Positions 33,605 through 43,848 of a DNA stretch of 64,000 nucleotides are shown piece by piece. The notes under the pieces were generated by a model. That model had not been told where the DNA came from, made no database searches, and saw nothing but the letters and a program-made list of their open reading frames with translations. Numbering within the stretch: position 1 is the first letter of the stretch; the number at the start of each line of letters is the position of its first letter. Both the position numbers and the translations under genes were made by a program. This stretch comes from Edaphobacter acidisoli (GTDB lineage Bacteria > Acidobacteriota > Terriglobia > Terriglobales > Acidobacteriaceae): contig NZ_BMJB01000001.1 in NCBI RefSeq assembly GCF_014642855.1, positions 868,001-932,000 of the forward strand, read 5' to 3'.

Positions 33605-34071
33605 TGCTTTCAGCATGGCGAATCACCAAGCAGAAACTCGTCGCCCAGGCTTTCACGGGCGAAGGAGCCCGGCTGTATGGAGGCCGATGGAACACGCGTG
33701 GTACGGCTGTTGTCTACACGGCACAGTCCCAGGCGCTGGCTGCGCTTGAGATGCTGGTCCATCTGGATTCGCCTCAGATACTTCAGCGATACGTGCTCAT
33801 CGAGGTCTCGTTCGACGAGTCTCTGGTCGCCGAGTTGGACCGCAGTATGCTACCCAAAAACTGGAGAGCAGATCCGCCGCCAGCCGAGGTTCAGGCCTTG
33901 GGAGACGCATGGGTGGCAGGCAAGTCATCGTCAGTCCTGCGCGTTCCAAGCGTCATTGTGCCCGGAGAAGCAAACTTTCTGCTCAACCCACGTCATCCCG
34001 ATTTTCGAAAGGTCCGTACAGGGAAGCCAATCACATTTGACTTCGACCGGCGGCTGACGGCAGTGCGCTAG
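33604..34071 (+). CDS. RES-domain toxin, NAD+ phosphorylase/ADP-ribosyltransferase type
   Basis: 155 residues. RES toxins of type II toxin-antitoxin systems (Res, MbcT) break down NAD+ and arrest the cell. The active-site residues of the family are seen as Arg28 (GRWN), Tyr38 (VYTA), Glu49 (LEMLVH) and a Ser near 116 in LRVPSVIV, the spacing expected for an intact enzyme. It begins MLSAWRITKQK with an ATG that overlaps the antitoxin stop, which couples their translation. The module appears complete and there is no sign of decay. Confidence 0.9.
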   Translation: MLSAWRITKQKLVAQAFTGEGARLYGGRWNTRGTAVVYTAQSQALAALEMLVHLDSPQILQRYVLIEVSFDESLVAELDRSMLPKNWRADPPPAEVQALGDAWVAGKSSSVLRVPSVIVPGEANFLLNPRHPDFRKVRTGKPITFDFDRRLTAVR

Positions 34072-34105
34072 ACGGATTATGGGCTGGATCCAGCCGCACG
34101 GCGTC

Positions 34106-34133
34106 ACTATACATAATATGTGTTATCGGACAT
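34106..34133 (-). other. Candidate dif site (XerC/XerD recombination site)
   Basis: Read on the minus strand: ATGTCCGATAA, then CACATA, then TTATGTATAGT, that is an 11-6-11 layout. Against E. coli dif the XerD arm matches 8 of 11 (TTATGT intact) and the XerC arm 5 of 11 (ATAA intact). It is AT-rich in a GC-rich surrounding, intergenic and between two convergent genes, and lies where the GC skew changes sign. It could instead be a terminator-like or operator sequence of the toxin-antitoxin operon. Confidence 0.4.
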
Positions 34134-34152
34134 TAGATTGAGCCCGGCCAGG

Positions 34153-35088
34153 CTATCTGGGAATCATCCCGATAGTTCCCAACCACGCCTCAAGCAGATC
34201 AGGCCATGCCGTAATGGGATACTTCGTGCGGCGCAGGCCGAAGGCGTGACCGCCATGTGCGTACAGATGCATCTCCACCGGGACGCCGGTCTTCTTCAAT
34301 GCAATGTAATAGACCAGTGCCTGCTGCACTCCGTCCACGTTGTCATCTTCTGCCTGAACCAGAAATGTAGGCGGGGTCTGGCTGGTGACGGGAACGTATG
34401 GGTTCAGATTGAAGGTTTTGTTACTCAGGGCCAGATGTCCCGGATAGATGGGCGCGGCAAAGTCCGGACGACAGCTCTCTTTATCTGCCGCATCAACAGC
34501 AGGATACAGGCGCTTATTAAAGTGCGTACTGATCTCTGCCGCCAGAGACCCGCCTGCAGAGAATCCGAGCACTCCGACCTTATGCGGATCGATGTGCCAC
34601 TCCGCGGCATGCAATCGCACGAGCCCCATCGTTCGCTGGGCGTCCTCCAGAGCGATGGGCGATTGAGGATACGCTCCCCAATACGGGTCGGAGCGCGGCG
34701 CGGGCACGCGGTACTTGAGCAGCACGCAGGTAATTCCCTTCGCAGCGAGCCAGTCGCAGACCTCCGAGCCTTCGAGGTCGATGGCGAGGATCTCGTAGCC
34801 TCCGCCGGGAAAGACGATGACGGCGGCGCCGGTGTTTTTGCCCTGTGCCGGATAGACCGTCATGGTCGGCACGGAGACGTTGCTGATGTACGTCCACGGT
34901 TTGCCGGCGACCAGCTCTTTCGTGTCCAACATGGCGCTTTCGGGTTTCACGGCGGGCCGCGCGTCGGGCGGAGTTCCGGGCCAGATCGGAATCTGTGTGT
35001 GTCCCGCAGACGGTTGCCAGACCTGTGCCTGGACGGCAAGCGGGAAAGCAGAGGCGAAGACGCTAAGGACTAAAATCAGGGATTTCAC
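34153..35088 (-). CDS. Secreted alpha/beta-hydrolase (BD-FAE/acetyl-esterase-like)
   Basis: 311 residues. A signal peptide (MKSLILVLSVFASAFPLAVQA, about 21 residues) predicts export. The catalytic Ser is in GFSAGGS, the Asp in AEDDNVDG and the His in GGHAFG; PGGGYE supplies the oxyanion hole. The sequence resembles the esterase/lipase subfamily often annotated as xylanase or BD-FAE-like and found in polysaccharide degraders, which deacetylate or cleave ester bonds of plant glycans. Substrate not determinable. It is convergent with the toxin gene and divergent from the surface-protein pair. Confidence 0.88.
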   Translation of the reverse strand: MKSLILVLSVFASAFPLAVQAQVWQPSAGHTQIPIWPGTPPDARPAVKPESAMLDTKELVAGKPWTYISNVSVPTMTVYPAQGKNTGAAVIVFPGGGYEILAIDLEGSEVCDWLAAKGITCVLLKYRVPAPRSDPYWGAYPQSPIALEDAQRTMGLVRLHAAEWHIDPHKVGVLGFSAGGSLAAEISTHFNKRLYPAVDAADKESCRPDFAAPIYPGHLALSNKTFNLNPYVPVTSQTPPTFLVQAEDDNVDGVQQALVYYIALKKTGVPVEMHLYAHGGHAFGLRRTKYPITAWPDLLEAWLGTIGMIPR

Positions 35089-35305
35089 AGGGGGGCTCCG
35101 TGGCAGCTTTCAAAGCGTATACGCCACCACTCGGGGGTGGGAGTAACGAAGTGGGAACTTGTGCCCTGTGAGAAACGTTAAGCGCGGTGGATTCAGAGCA
35201 AAACCATTGGCAAGCTACCTGCTGCGGCCCATTTTCTTGCGACGTGGTGTCAAACTATCAGCAACGGTAATCGTCATTATGAATGTTCCGCTGTGAGGAC
35301 GCCTG

Positions 35306-36961
35306 GTGCTGCCGATCACGATGAAGTTCTGGCTGCGATGCTGCGGACTGATGCTGGCGTTGAGTCCATTCGGCCCTCCATTGCGCGGCCAGATGGACGG
35401 TATCGGTTATGCGCAGTCGAGCACAGGCACGAACGCTGCGCCGGTCAACGTCACGGGCACTGTCGTGAATGCGAACACAGGCTCACCGATTGCGCGTGTC
35501 CTGGTGCAATTGGGCGGCAGGGCGATCCTGACCGATCACGAAGGCAAGTTCGAGTTCGATCAGTTCAGCGAGACGAACGCGATGCTGCGGGTGACGAAGC
35601 CCGGCTACTACTTCTCGCTTGAGCCGAGGAACGACGGCTCCCACATGCTGTCCAGCGCCGACTTGAGTGCGCCGCTGACCCTGCGGCTCTACCCGGAGGC
35701 GCTGCTGACCGGAACGGTCACCGCCCCGGATGGCACTCCTCTGAGCGGCGTATCGATCAACGCCATGCGAATCGTCTTCGACGCAGGTGGGCATCGCTGG
35801 GAACCCATCTCTCAGATGTCACGCACCAATGGCCGAGGGGAGTTCAGGATTCCTGTGCCGGCCGGCGAATACAAACTGCGGACTTTCTACGCGATGAATC
35901 AGCCGGAACAAGGAGATATCGTTATACCCCTTATATTTCCGCAAACTGCCTCAAGTACCACTTCAAATCTAATCAAGCTGGGTAGTGGCGAAGAACAGCA
36001 TGTCGATCTGCACCCATTTGTTGGCACCGCTCACGCCGTATGGCTCTCTGCTGAATCTTCGACCCAGGGCATCCCTTCGATTCAGGTCCACACGGCAAAT
36101 GGAGGCGCTTTTCAGGTCGGGGCGCAAAGCGAAAGCGTCGGAGGCGATCTCTTCAAGCTCGAACTGCCGGATGGAAGCTATACCTTATCGGCAACCAAGT
36201 ACAGTCCTGATGGCGTGCAGTTTGCCGAGACGAACGTCACGGTGGCTGGCCATGATGTGTCGGGTGCAGTGTTGCGGTTTCAGCCTGTACCGACCGTGCC
36301 GCTGGAGATTCAGGTCAATTCGGCTACGTCCGATAATGCAAGCGCGACGGTGCCTCCGAATCCTTACCTTCTGGGCTTGATATTGCAGTCCGAGTCCGAG
36401 GACATGACCGCGGGGATGATTGGACCTACGCAAAAAGACGGTTCGTTTGGCTTCAGGGCCTCTCCAGGCACCTACCGGCTGGTGGCGCGGAACACTGGCA
36501 GCCCGTGGTACGTCGAGTCGGCCACCTATGGTGACCGCGACCTGTTGCGGCAAGATATCGAGATTGCCCCTGGAGGGGGAGGCCAGCCCATTGAACTGAT
36601 GGTCAGCAATCAAACCGGAACGCTCTCCGGCAGAGTGAGCGTGAATGGCGCGGCGGGAAGAAGCTGGATCTATCTGATTCCTACAACCCCGAGTCTGATT
36701 CCTGTAGTTCGCCTGATGAGCTATGCGGACAACCGTGTCAGCATAGGCGGGATGTCCTCAGACCTGAGTGGATCCTACACAGCAAGGCTTGCGCCGGGAA
36801 GCTATCAGGTTGTGGCCTTTTCGCAGATGCATGAGGCTGACTTCAGCAATCCTGACACACTGGCGCCCTATGCCAGCCACGTGCGGACCGTGACCATCCA
36901 TGCAGGAGACAAGGCAACGCTCGATCTTGACGCCGTGACGGATGAGGAGATCAAGCCATGA
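35306..36961 (+). CDS. Secreted protein with carboxypeptidase-regulatory-like domains (first of coupled pair)
   Basis: 551 residues from a GTG that follows GAGGAC. Signal peptide in residues 1-30 (MKFWLRCCGLMLALSPFG part). VTGTVVNANTGSPIARVLVQLGG is the first carboxypeptidase regulatory-like repeat, with a second, LLTGTVTAPDGTPLSGVSINA, after it, and a third further on (GTLSGRVSVNG). They are small beta-sandwich modules common in Acidobacteriota surface proteins. No catalytic motif is seen. The stop overlaps the ATG of the next gene (ATGA), so the two are made together. ATG at 35321 is the alternative start. Confidence 0.82.
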   Translation: MLPITMKFWLRCCGLMLALSPFGPPLRGQMDGIGYAQSSTGTNAAPVNVTGTVVNANTGSPIARVLVQLGGRAILTDHEGKFEFDQFSETNAMLRVTKPGYYFSLEPRNDGSHMLSSADLSAPLTLRLYPEALLTGTVTAPDGTPLSGVSINAMRIVFDAGGHRWEPISQMSRTNGRGEFRIPVPAGEYKLRTFYAMNQPEQGDIVIPLIFPQTASSTTSNLIKLGSGEEQHVDLHPFVGTAHAVWLSAESSTQGIPSIQVHTANGGAFQVGAQSESVGGDLFKLELPDGSYTLSATKYSPDGVQFAETNVTVAGHDVSGAVLRFQPVPTVPLEIQVNSATSDNASATVPPNPYLLGLILQSESEDMTAGMIGPTQKDGSFGFRASPGTYRLVARNTGSPWYVESATYGDRDLLRQDIEIAPGGGGQPIELMVSNQTGTLSGRVSVNGAAGRSWIYLIPTTPSLIPVVRLMSYADNRVSIGGMSSDLSGSYTARLAPGSYQVVAFSQMHEADFSNPDTLAPYASHVRTVTIHAGDKATLDLDAVTDEEIKP

Positions 36962-38685
36962 TGCGGCGAACGTGCTCTTCCCTGCTCTCTGCCGTTCTGA
37001 TGGCCGGCATCGCCGTGTTTGCTCAGACTTCAACTGCCGCATCCGCAACTCCCCCGCAGTACAGAATTACCGGAAGGCTCGTTAGCAGTGCCGATGGCTT
37101 GCCAGTGATGCATGGACACCTGGTCGCAACATTTGTAAGCGCGAGTTCACAGAATGGGCAGCACTCATCCATTGAAGTGGATGCAGATGATCAAGGCCGA
37201 TTTAACATCCAACTGCCTTCAGCGGGTATGTGGAATTTAACGGCCCTGGGGCGTGGCTTTGTGCGTAACGGATATCTCGGGCATGAGCAGTTTTCGAGCG
37301 GCGTCGTGCTGACTGCGGAGCACCCCGCGACAGAGATTACATTCGCGCTTGCTCCGCAAGCGATGGTGAAGGGCATCGTCACAGACGAGGCTGGCGAGGC
37401 CGTGCGCAACGCGCAGGTATCGCTGGTCCGCGTAGAGCAGGCTACGCCAGAGGGCATAGGGCAGTCGCAGCGTCGCATAGCGCAGACTGACGACCGTGGA
37501 GTGTATGAGTTCGATGGCTTGCAACCGGGAGAGTATCGCCTCTGCGTAACCGCGCAGCCGTGGTATGCCGTTGCCGCCGGACGTGGGCAGCAAAATTCAA
37601 GTGATAGTCCACCGCTCGATCCATCGCTCGATGTCGCGTACCCGGTTACTTGGTTTCCCGGCAGCTCCGACCCGGATGCGGCCGAAGCGCTCATGCTGAA
37701 GGGCGGCGATGTGCGCGAGGCAGACTTTCATCTGCAACCGGTCCCTGCGCTGCATCTGCTGATCGACCCGCCAGCAGAGACAGGAGATCGCCGAGGCGCG
37801 CGCTACTTCCCTGTCGTGCAGCGCGTTGACGGCGGAAACTATTTTGTCCAGCCAGTAGTCCGGACGAACGCCGATGGCCAGATTGATGTCGGAGGGCTGA
37901 CGCCGGGTTTGTACCAGGTGCAACTCCTTGGTCCGGGCGCGCCAAACCTGCGCGCAAGCGTTCAGGTTGCCACCGGTGGACAGACGCTTAGCTTCAATGG
38001 CGCGCTGAATGAAGCCAATGTGACGATTGAGATTGACGGCATACCTGAAGATGAGACGGGTTCGCTCATCGCAAGTCTTATCGGTGCGAACGGGCGCACA
38101 TTCGCTATAACGGACGGTCTGCGTGTGTCGAGATTCAACCGGTCGAGGCAAATGCCTGCCCGCGTCGCAAAACCCGCAGATGGCGCAGACAAGAAGCGGC
38201 CACCGAGGATGCTGAATGTCCCTCCAGGAAAGTACAACGTAGTGCTGCGTACAACACGCAACAACTCCGATATCTATCTGGCCGGAATCACGGCGAAAGG
38301 CGCACAGGTCGCCGGACGCCAGGTGACGCTTCCTGAGGGCGCATCTACCCTCACACTGCATGTCGTCGAAGGTCGTGCACAGCTGGCGGGCGTCGTCGCT
38401 CGTGGCGACAAACCTTCAGTAGGCACATTGGTGATGCTTGTTCCAGCAACACTCGATGAACCGGGCGCAATCCAGTTCGTTCGGCGCGACGAAAGCAACA
38501 CCGACGGCAGCTTCATCATGAGGGACATCATTCCTGGCGAGTACATCCTGATCGCCGTAGAGGACGGGTGGGACATCAACTGGAAGGACAAAGCAACGCT
38601 GGCGCGCTATCTCGGCGGCGGTGTCGCGGTAAGTCTCGCAGCAAAGAGCAACATCGCGCAGAACATCACGGCGCAGCGGCCTTAA
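36958..38685 (+). CDS. Secreted protein with carboxypeptidase-regulatory-like domains (second of coupled pair)
   Basis: 575 residues. A signal peptide (about 1-22, ending FAQ) is followed by YRITGRLVSSADGLPVMHGHLVA, MVKGIVTDEAGEAVRNAQVSLV and GVYEFDGLQPGEYRL, the same module type as in the preceding protein, then beta-rich parts. The two proteins are similar in size and plan, so the genes may be an old duplication, though they are well diverged. There is no membrane barrel signature. Role probably at the surface or periplasm, unknown. The translational overlap argues for a fixed ratio of the two. Confidence 0.82.
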   Translation: MMRRTCSSLLSAVLMAGIAVFAQTSTAASATPPQYRITGRLVSSADGLPVMHGHLVATFVSASSQNGQHSSIEVDADDQGRFNIQLPSAGMWNLTALGRGFVRNGYLGHEQFSSGVVLTAEHPATEITFALAPQAMVKGIVTDEAGEAVRNAQVSLVRVEQATPEGIGQSQRRIAQTDDRGVYEFDGLQPGEYRLCVTAQPWYAVAAGRGQQNSSDSPPLDPSLDVAYPVTWFPGSSDPDAAEALMLKGGDVREADFHLQPVPALHLLIDPPAETGDRRGARYFPVVQRVDGGNYFVQPVVRTNADGQIDVGGLTPGLYQVQLLGPGAPNLRASVQVATGGQTLSFNGALNEANVTIEIDGIPEDETGSLIASLIGANGRTFAITDGLRVSRFNRSRQMPARVAKPADGADKKRPPRMLNVPPGKYNVVLRTTRNNSDIYLAGITAKGAQVAGRQVTLPEGASTLTLHVVEGRAQLAGVVARGDKPSVGTLVMLVPATLDEPGAIQFVRRDESNTDGSFIMRDIIPGEYILIAVEDGWDINWKDKATLARYLGGGVAVSLAAKSNIAQNITAQRP

Positions 38686-38732
38686 TCTCTACAGTTGATG
38701 AGTGTGAGTCAGTTGGAATCGATGAGAAGCGG

Positions 38733-39116
38733 CTAAGTCGCCGTAGGGTTGAGCCTCTTCCAGAGAAGGAGTCCAGCCAAACCAACCATACTGATTGCTG
38801 CAATCCCATCCTCGATGCTCCGCGGCTGGTTTCCCCGATGAACCGAAAAAACGATCTGACAAACACCAACAACGACGATTGCAGCAACAATTTTCATCTC
38901 ACCGGCATTGTCACGGCGCTTGCGCCATACCCATAGGCGCTGAATGTCCCAGACGGTTAGGATGCCGACGATCATTCCATCAATCTGGAGTGGCCAGTCG
39001 ATGCCACGATTCTCGAAAAGTTTATCCAATAGGATGCCTAAGAAGGTTCCCCCAATGAAGGGGGCAGAGCGTGAACTACGAAGCGTATCGAACAGCCGCG
39101 CTTTCATGCTGGCCAT
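38733..39116 (-). CDS. Small integral membrane protein of unknown function (127 aa)
   Basis: 127 residues with about three hydrophobic segments (near residues 20-32, 47-62 and 74-92, and a last one at 105-120), separated by short charged loops such as RKRRDNAGEMK. Start choice is ambiguous between ATG 39116 and ATG 39107. It lies on the minus strand between the surface-protein pair and the tRNA gene. No family recognised. The frame is more AT-rich than its neighbours. Confidence 0.55.
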   Translation of the reverse strand: MASMKARLFDTLRSSRSAPFIGGTFLGILLDKLFENRGIDWPLQIDGMIVGILTVWDIQRLWVWRKRRDNAGEMKIVAAIVVVGVCQIVFSVHRGNQPRSIEDGIAAISMVGLAGLLLWKRLNPTAT

Positions 39117-39240
39117 TCTCTCAGAGGGATCCAGAACGGCTCAAGCTATTATTCGTTCCAATCAACTCACGACTGAAGGATGCGGCGATTCGGCTTTGGC
39201 GGCAAGTCTGTGTTAAATTCATAGAGGCCGCAATACTTGC

Positions 39241-39328
39241 GGAGAGATGGCCGAGTGGCTGAAGGCGCACGCTTGGAAAGCGTGTATACCGCAAGGTATC
39301 CAGGGTTCGAATCCCTGTCTCTCCGCCA
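39241..39328 (+). tRNA. tRNA-Ser (anticodon GGA)
   Basis: An 88-base tRNA with acceptor stem GGAGAGA / TCTCTCC, the class II long variable arm of serine tRNAs (between the anticodon and T arms), a T arm with GGTTCGAATCC, anticodon loop TTGGAAA (anticodon GGA, reading UCC/UCU), and an encoded 3' GCCA. All stems pair. Confidence 0.95.
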
Positions 39329-39410
39329 CTTCCCTTCCTATAGAATTGACAATCATCCCCCAAAAGCCCGCGCGTATCATCGCAGCCGGCAGGAAAGTGT
39401 TTGTTTGCCA

Positions 39411-41207
39411 ATGCATCGCTGGTCCCAGCTTTTTATTCCGACCCTTCGTGAAGCACCCGCCGACGCCGAAGTTGCCAGTCACAAGCTCCTGCTCCGCGCA
39501 GGGTACGTCCGCCAGCTTGGCGCGGGCATCTACAGCTACCTCTTCCTCGGCAATCGCTCGGTGAACAAGATCATCGCCATCGTCCGCGAAGAGATGGACG
39601 CGATCGGCCAGGAGTTCCTCCTCCCTGCTCTGAACCCTAAAGAGGTGTGGGAGGCCAGCGGACGCTGGACCGGCATGGGCGACAACATGTTTCGCCTGAA
39701 GGACCGCAAAGGCGCAGAGCTTTGCCTGGCCATGACCCACGAAGAGATCATGACCGACATCGCCCGCAAGGAGCTGCGCAGCTACAAGCAGCTTCCGCAG
39801 ATCTGGTATCAGATTCAGACGAAGTTCCGCGACGAGCCGCGGCCAAAGTCGGGCCTGCTGCGCGTGCGGCAGTTCATCATGAAGGACAGCTACTCGTTCG
39901 ACATCGATGAGACCGGTCTCGACGAGAGCTACCGCAAGCACGACGCGGCGTACCGCCGCATCTTCTCGCGCTGCGGCCTGCAGTTTGTCGCGGTCGAAGC
40001 GGACTCCGGCGCAATGGGCGGCTCGGCCTCGCAGGAGTTCATGGTCTACACCGACGCGGGCGAAGACCTCATCGCATCAAGCGTCTCTGGCTACGCGGCC
40101 AATCTCGAAAAGGCGACCTCGCAACTCACGCCAGTCACCGAGATGGAGCCGACGGGCGACGGCACGCCTGAGCTTGTTCACACACCGGGCAAAGCTGCCA
40201 TTGCCGACGTTGCCGAGTTCTTCAAAATCTCCCCTGCGTCCGACATCAAGACCGTCGCCTACATGGGCCAGACGAAGACCGCCGATGGCAAGACCGTCGA
40301 GCAGCCGGTCATCGCCTTCCTGCGCGGCGACCACTTCGTCAACGAGACGAAGCTGTGCGCAGTAGCTGGTGTCTCCGAGCTGCGCCCGATGGTCGCCGAA
40401 GAGCTCGCGCTCTACTTTGAAGGCCCCGCAGGCTACCTCGGCCCCATCGGCCTCAAAGTCCTGCCCGCAGCGAAGGGCGATCCACGCGCCACGACCGTCA
40501 TCCTCGACAAAGGCCTCGAAGGCCGCAAGAACATGGTCGCGGGCGCAAACAAACTCGACTATCACTTCCGCAACGTCGCACCGGGCCGCGACTTCACCTG
40601 GACCGCAATCGCCGACATCCGCAACGTGAACGAGGGCGAACCGTGCCCCATCAGCGGACAGCCGCTCAAAGTCGCAAAAGCCGTCGAGATCGGCCACATC
40701 TTCAAGCTCGGCCGCAAGTACACGCAGTCGATGGGCGCGAGCGTGCTCAACCGTGACGGCAAAGAAGTCACGCCGATTATGGGCAGCTACGGCATCGGCA
40801 TCGAGCGCATCCTCACGGCCGCGATCGAAAGCTCTGCCGCGGCCAGCGCAGGCGCGTCCTACGCGCTGCATCCGGCCATAGCGCCGTTCCAGGTAGTCGT
40901 CACCATCACGAACGTCGGCGACGCCGCCTTGCGCGAGGCGGGCGAAAAAGTTGCCGCTGCGCTTGAATCCGCAGGAGTCGACGTTCTGCTCGATGACCGC
41001 GACGAGCGCGCCGGCGTAAAGTTCAAGGACGCCGACCTGGTTGGCATCCCCTATCGAATCAATATCGGACGTGGAGTAGCGGAAGGCAAAGTTGAATTTG
41101 TAGATCGCCTCCAGAACCAAACGAGTGACCTTGCACTCGACAATGTAGCCCGGGAGGTTGCCGCCAAGGTAACATCAGCCCTGCACAACCCGGTTGCCGG
41201 AATGTAA
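39411..41207 (+). CDS. proS: Prolyl-tRNA synthetase
   Basis: 598 residues. Class II aminoacyl-tRNA synthetase that loads proline onto tRNA-Pro. Visible are motif 1 near [14 protein letters not shown], motif 2 [23 protein letters not shown], the inserted YbaK-type editing domain (about 225-385) that removes mischarged alanine, motif 3 [11 protein letters not shown], and the C-terminal anticodon-binding domain. This is the bacterial type with an editing insert. The true start is MHRWSQLF; the frame extends further upstream through the tRNA gene, but that is not coding. The PBP gene follows with a few bases of overlap or spacing. Confidence 0.96.
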   Translation: MHRWSQLFIPTLREAPADAEVASHKLLLRAGYVRQLGAGIYSYLFLGNRSVNKIIAIVREEMDAIGQEFLLPALNPKEVWEASGRWTGMGDNMFRLKDRKGAELCLAMTHEEIMTDIARKELRSYKQLPQIWYQIQTKFRDEPRPKSGLLRVRQFIMKDSYSFDIDETGLDESYRKHDAAYRRIFSRCGLQFVAVEADSGAMGGSASQEFMVYTDAGEDLIASSVSGYAANLEKATSQLTPVTEMEPTGDGTPELVHTPGKAAIADVAEFFKISPASDIKTVAYMGQTKTADGKTVEQPVIAFLRGDHFVNETKLCAVAGVSELRPMVAEELALYFEGPAGYLGPIGLKVLPAAKGDPRATTVILDKGLEGRKNMVAGANKLDYHFRNVAPGRDFTWTAIADIRNVNEGEPCPISGQPLKVAKAVEIGHIFKLGRKYTQSMGASVLNRDGKEVTPIMGSYGIGIERILTAAIESSAAASAGASYALHPAIAPFQVVVTITNVGDAALREAGEKVAAALESAGVDVLLDDRDERAGVKFKDADLVGIPYRINIGRGVAEGKVEFVDRLQNQTSDLALDNVAREVAAKVTSALHNPVAGM

Positions 41208-41235
41208 CTCTAATCGTCCAAATCGAAAGAGCATT

Positions 41236-43848
41236 TTGCCAGTCAAACTCAAATACGGCAGCGCACGCGGTGGAGCGCAGGACACCTTCGGCTACAGGGT
41301 CCTGCAGGCATTTCTGGTCTTCCTTCTGGGATGCGCCGTTCTATGCGTCGGCGTCTTCAGCTACTACTACGTTCATTACAAGCACGTCGTGGACGACCGG
41401 CTGGCCTCCGGCCATCTCTTCGCCAGCGTCTCACAGATTTACGCTGCGCCGAAGGAGGTCCGCGACGGCCAGAAGCTGACCGCCTCCGAGATCGCCGCCG
41501 ACCTGCGCCGCGCCAACTACAACGCCAACCCGCAGATGGGCACCTTCCAGCTCAACGGCGACAGCATCTTCATCAAGCCCGGCCCCGAGAGTTACCACTC
41601 CACCGACGGCGCGACCATCACCACCACAGGCGGCGTGGTCACGAGTATCGCGGCAGAAAACGGCGCGCAGTTGTCTGCCTACGAGCTGGAGCCGCAGCTC
41701 ATCACTTCGCTCTCCGAAGACGCCAACCGCACCAAGCGCCGGATGGTCACGTACGACCAGATTCCGCCGCGCCTGGTGCAGGCCGTGACCTCGATCGAAG
41801 ACCGCCGCTTTTTCGAGCATAGCGGCGTCGATTACCACAGCATGATTGGCTGGGCATGGCACGACGCCATCGGCGACCGCAGATTCCGCGGCGGCGGATC
41901 TACGCTCACGATGCAGCTTGCCAAGGACCTCTTCGTCCAACCCAACCGCTCCAGCAAGTTCGAGTACATCAAATACAAGATGAACCAGATCCTCGTCGCC
42001 TTTCAGCTCGAGGCACGGTTCAGCAAGCAGCAGATATTCGAGATGTACGCCAACGAGATCAACCTGGGCCATCGCGGCAGTTACGCCATCAACGGCTTCG
42101 GCGAGGCATCCCAGACCTACTTCGGCAAAAGCCTGCGCCAGCTCGACACAGCGCAGTGCGCGATGCTCGCCGGCATGATCCAGAGTCCAAGTCGCCTGAA
42201 TCCGTATCGCCATCCGGAACGCACAACCGCGCGCCGCAACATCGTGCTCGACTCGATGGTCGAGACCGGAGCCATTACCGAAAGCGAATCCACAATCGCC
42301 AAGGCCGAGCCGCTCCATCTCGCTCCGCCCAATGTCGACGCCGGCGAAGCTCCCTACTTCGTCGACCTGGTACACGATCAGCTTGTGCAGCGCATCGGCG
42401 ACCAGGACCTCGCGCACCAGAACCTGCGCATCTACACCTCGCTCGACCCGGACCTGCAACGCATCGCTGCCGAAGCCGTTGAAGAAGGCATGAAGCACGT
42501 CGATGAGCTGGTCCGCAGCAAGCATCGCAACCGCAAGGGCGAGATTGCCGGCGACATCACCTACCCACAGGTTGCGCTCATCGCCATCAACCCGCACACC
42601 GGCCAGGTTTTGGCGCTCGTTGGCGGCCGAAACTACGGCGCGTCGCAACTCGACCATGCCCTCTCCCAGCGCCCCACCGGCTCCATCTTCAAGCCGTTCG
42701 TCTATGCTGCGGCGTACAACACTTCGCTCAATAACACGAACCTCGACGGTAACGGCCCCTTCACTGCGCTGACACAAATCAACGACGACCAGCAGGACTT
42801 CGGCACCGCCGACAAATCATATATGCCAGGGAATTTTGTCAAAGGCGAGTACCCGGGCATGGTCACGGCTATCACAGCGCTTGAGCACTCACTGAACATC
42901 GCCACCATCGCGCTGGCCCAGCAGGTCGGTTACGGAAACGTCGCGGCGCTTGCCCGCTCTTCAGGGATCGCCAACGCACGCGCGACTCCGTCCGTCGCCA
43001 TCGGCACCTACGCGGCCACGCCCATCGACATGGCTGGCGCGTACACCGTCTTCGCCAACAACGGCGTTCACATCGATCCGTGGATGCTCGCCTCCGTGCG
43101 CAACCCGAACGGCGATATCGTCTCGGACTTCTCGCCGGTTGCCAAGCAGGTGCTCGATCCTCGCGTAGCCTATCTCACGCAGTCGCTCATGGAAGACGTG
43201 ATCAACTACGGCACGGGATCCAGCGTGCGCGCGCTCGGCTTCACCGCGCCCGCAGCGGGCAAGACCGGCACGGAGCACGATGCATGGTTCGCCGGCTACA
43301 CCTCGAACCTGCTCTGCGTCATCTGGGTCGGTAACGACGACTACACCGACATCAAGCTCCAGGGAGCAGATGCGGCCGCGCCGATCTGGGCCGAGTTCAT
43401 GAAGCGCGCCGTTCAGCTTCCGCAGTACTCCGACGTGAAGCCGTTCACGCCTCCCAGCGGCATCACCATCGACAGGATCGACAAGACCACCAACATGCTG
43501 GCCGACTCGTCCTGCCCGGACAACGACATCACCGTTGCCTTCCTCGATGGCACCGCTCCAGCCAACACCTGCAGCCAGATGCACGAGAGTCCGGCGAACT
43601 TCATCGAAAAGATATTCGGGTTCGGCGGCCACACGAACACCCCAACGCAGCAACAACAGCCTGCCCAGCCGCAACAACCGCCATCAACTCAGAACACGCA
43701 CGCACCACCAGCCCCACCCACAGAGACTGCTCCTGAAACCCAGCAGGCACAGCCCAAGAAGAAGAAAAACTTCTTCCAGAAGATATTCGGTGGCGGCAAC
43801 AAAGATAAAAACAAAGATCAGCAAGATCAATCCGAACCGCCTCAGTAG
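41236..43848 (+). CDS. Bifunctional penicillin-binding protein (class A, PBP1b-like)
   Basis: About 870 residues. A cytoplasmic start, one transmembrane helix ([18 protein letters not shown] region) and a UB2H-like domain ([14 protein letters not shown]) precede the glycosyltransferase domain GT51 with [12 protein letters not shown] (catalytic Glu) and [13 protein letters not shown], and a penicillin-binding transpeptidase with STGSIFKPF (Ser nucleophile region), SLN, and GKTGTEHD. It polymerises and cross-links peptidoglycan. A long Q/P-rich and lysine-rich C-terminal tail (from about residue 800) holds two related KIFG motifs. Start: TTG at 41236 (after AAAGAG); TTG at 41194, overlapping proS, is the alternative. 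Confidence 0.9.
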   Translation: MPVKLKYGSARGGAQDTFGYRVLQAFLVFLLGCAVLCVGVFSYYYVHYKHVVDDRLASGHLFASVSQIYAAPKEVRDGQKLTASEIAADLRRANYNANPQMGTFQLNGDSIFIKPGPESYHSTDGATITTTGGVVTSIAAENGAQLSAYELEPQLITSLSEDANRTKRRMVTYDQIPPRLVQAVTSIEDRRFFEHSGVDYHSMIGWAWHDAIGDRRFRGGGSTLTMQLAKDLFVQPNRSSKFEYIKYKMNQILVAFQLEARFSKQQIFEMYANEINLGHRGSYAINGFGEASQTYFGKSLRQLDTAQCAMLAGMIQSPSRLNPYRHPERTTARRNIVLDSMVETGAITESESTIAKAEPLHLAPPNVDAGEAPYFVDLVHDQLVQRIGDQDLAHQNLRIYTSLDPDLQRIAAEAVEEGMKHVDELVRSKHRNRKGEIAGDITYPQVALIAINPHTGQVLALVGGRNYGASQLDHALSQRPTGSIFKPFVYAAAYNTSLNNTNLDGNGPFTALTQINDDQQDFGTADKSYMPGNFVKGEYPGMVTAITALEHSLNIATIALAQQVGYGNVAALARSSGIANARATPSVAIGTYAATPIDMAGAYTVFANNGVHIDPWMLASVRNPNGDIVSDFSPVAKQVLDPRVAYLTQSLMEDVINYGTGSSVRALGFTAPAAGKTGTEHDAWFAGYTSNLLCVIWVGNDDYTDIKLQGADAAAPIWAEFMKRAVQLPQYSDVKPFTPPSGITIDRIDKTTNMLADSSCPDNDITVAFLDGTAPANTCSQMHESPANFIEKIFGFGGHTNTPTQQQQPAQPQQPPSTQNTHAPPAPPTETAPETQQAQPKKKKNFFQKIFGGGNKDKNKDQQDQSEPPQ

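Noticed and set aside
35258..35285. Second dif-like sequence (TTATGAATGTT arm)
   Set aside because: Only about 10 of 22 arm positions match, and the XerC arm is poor; the 34106 site is better.
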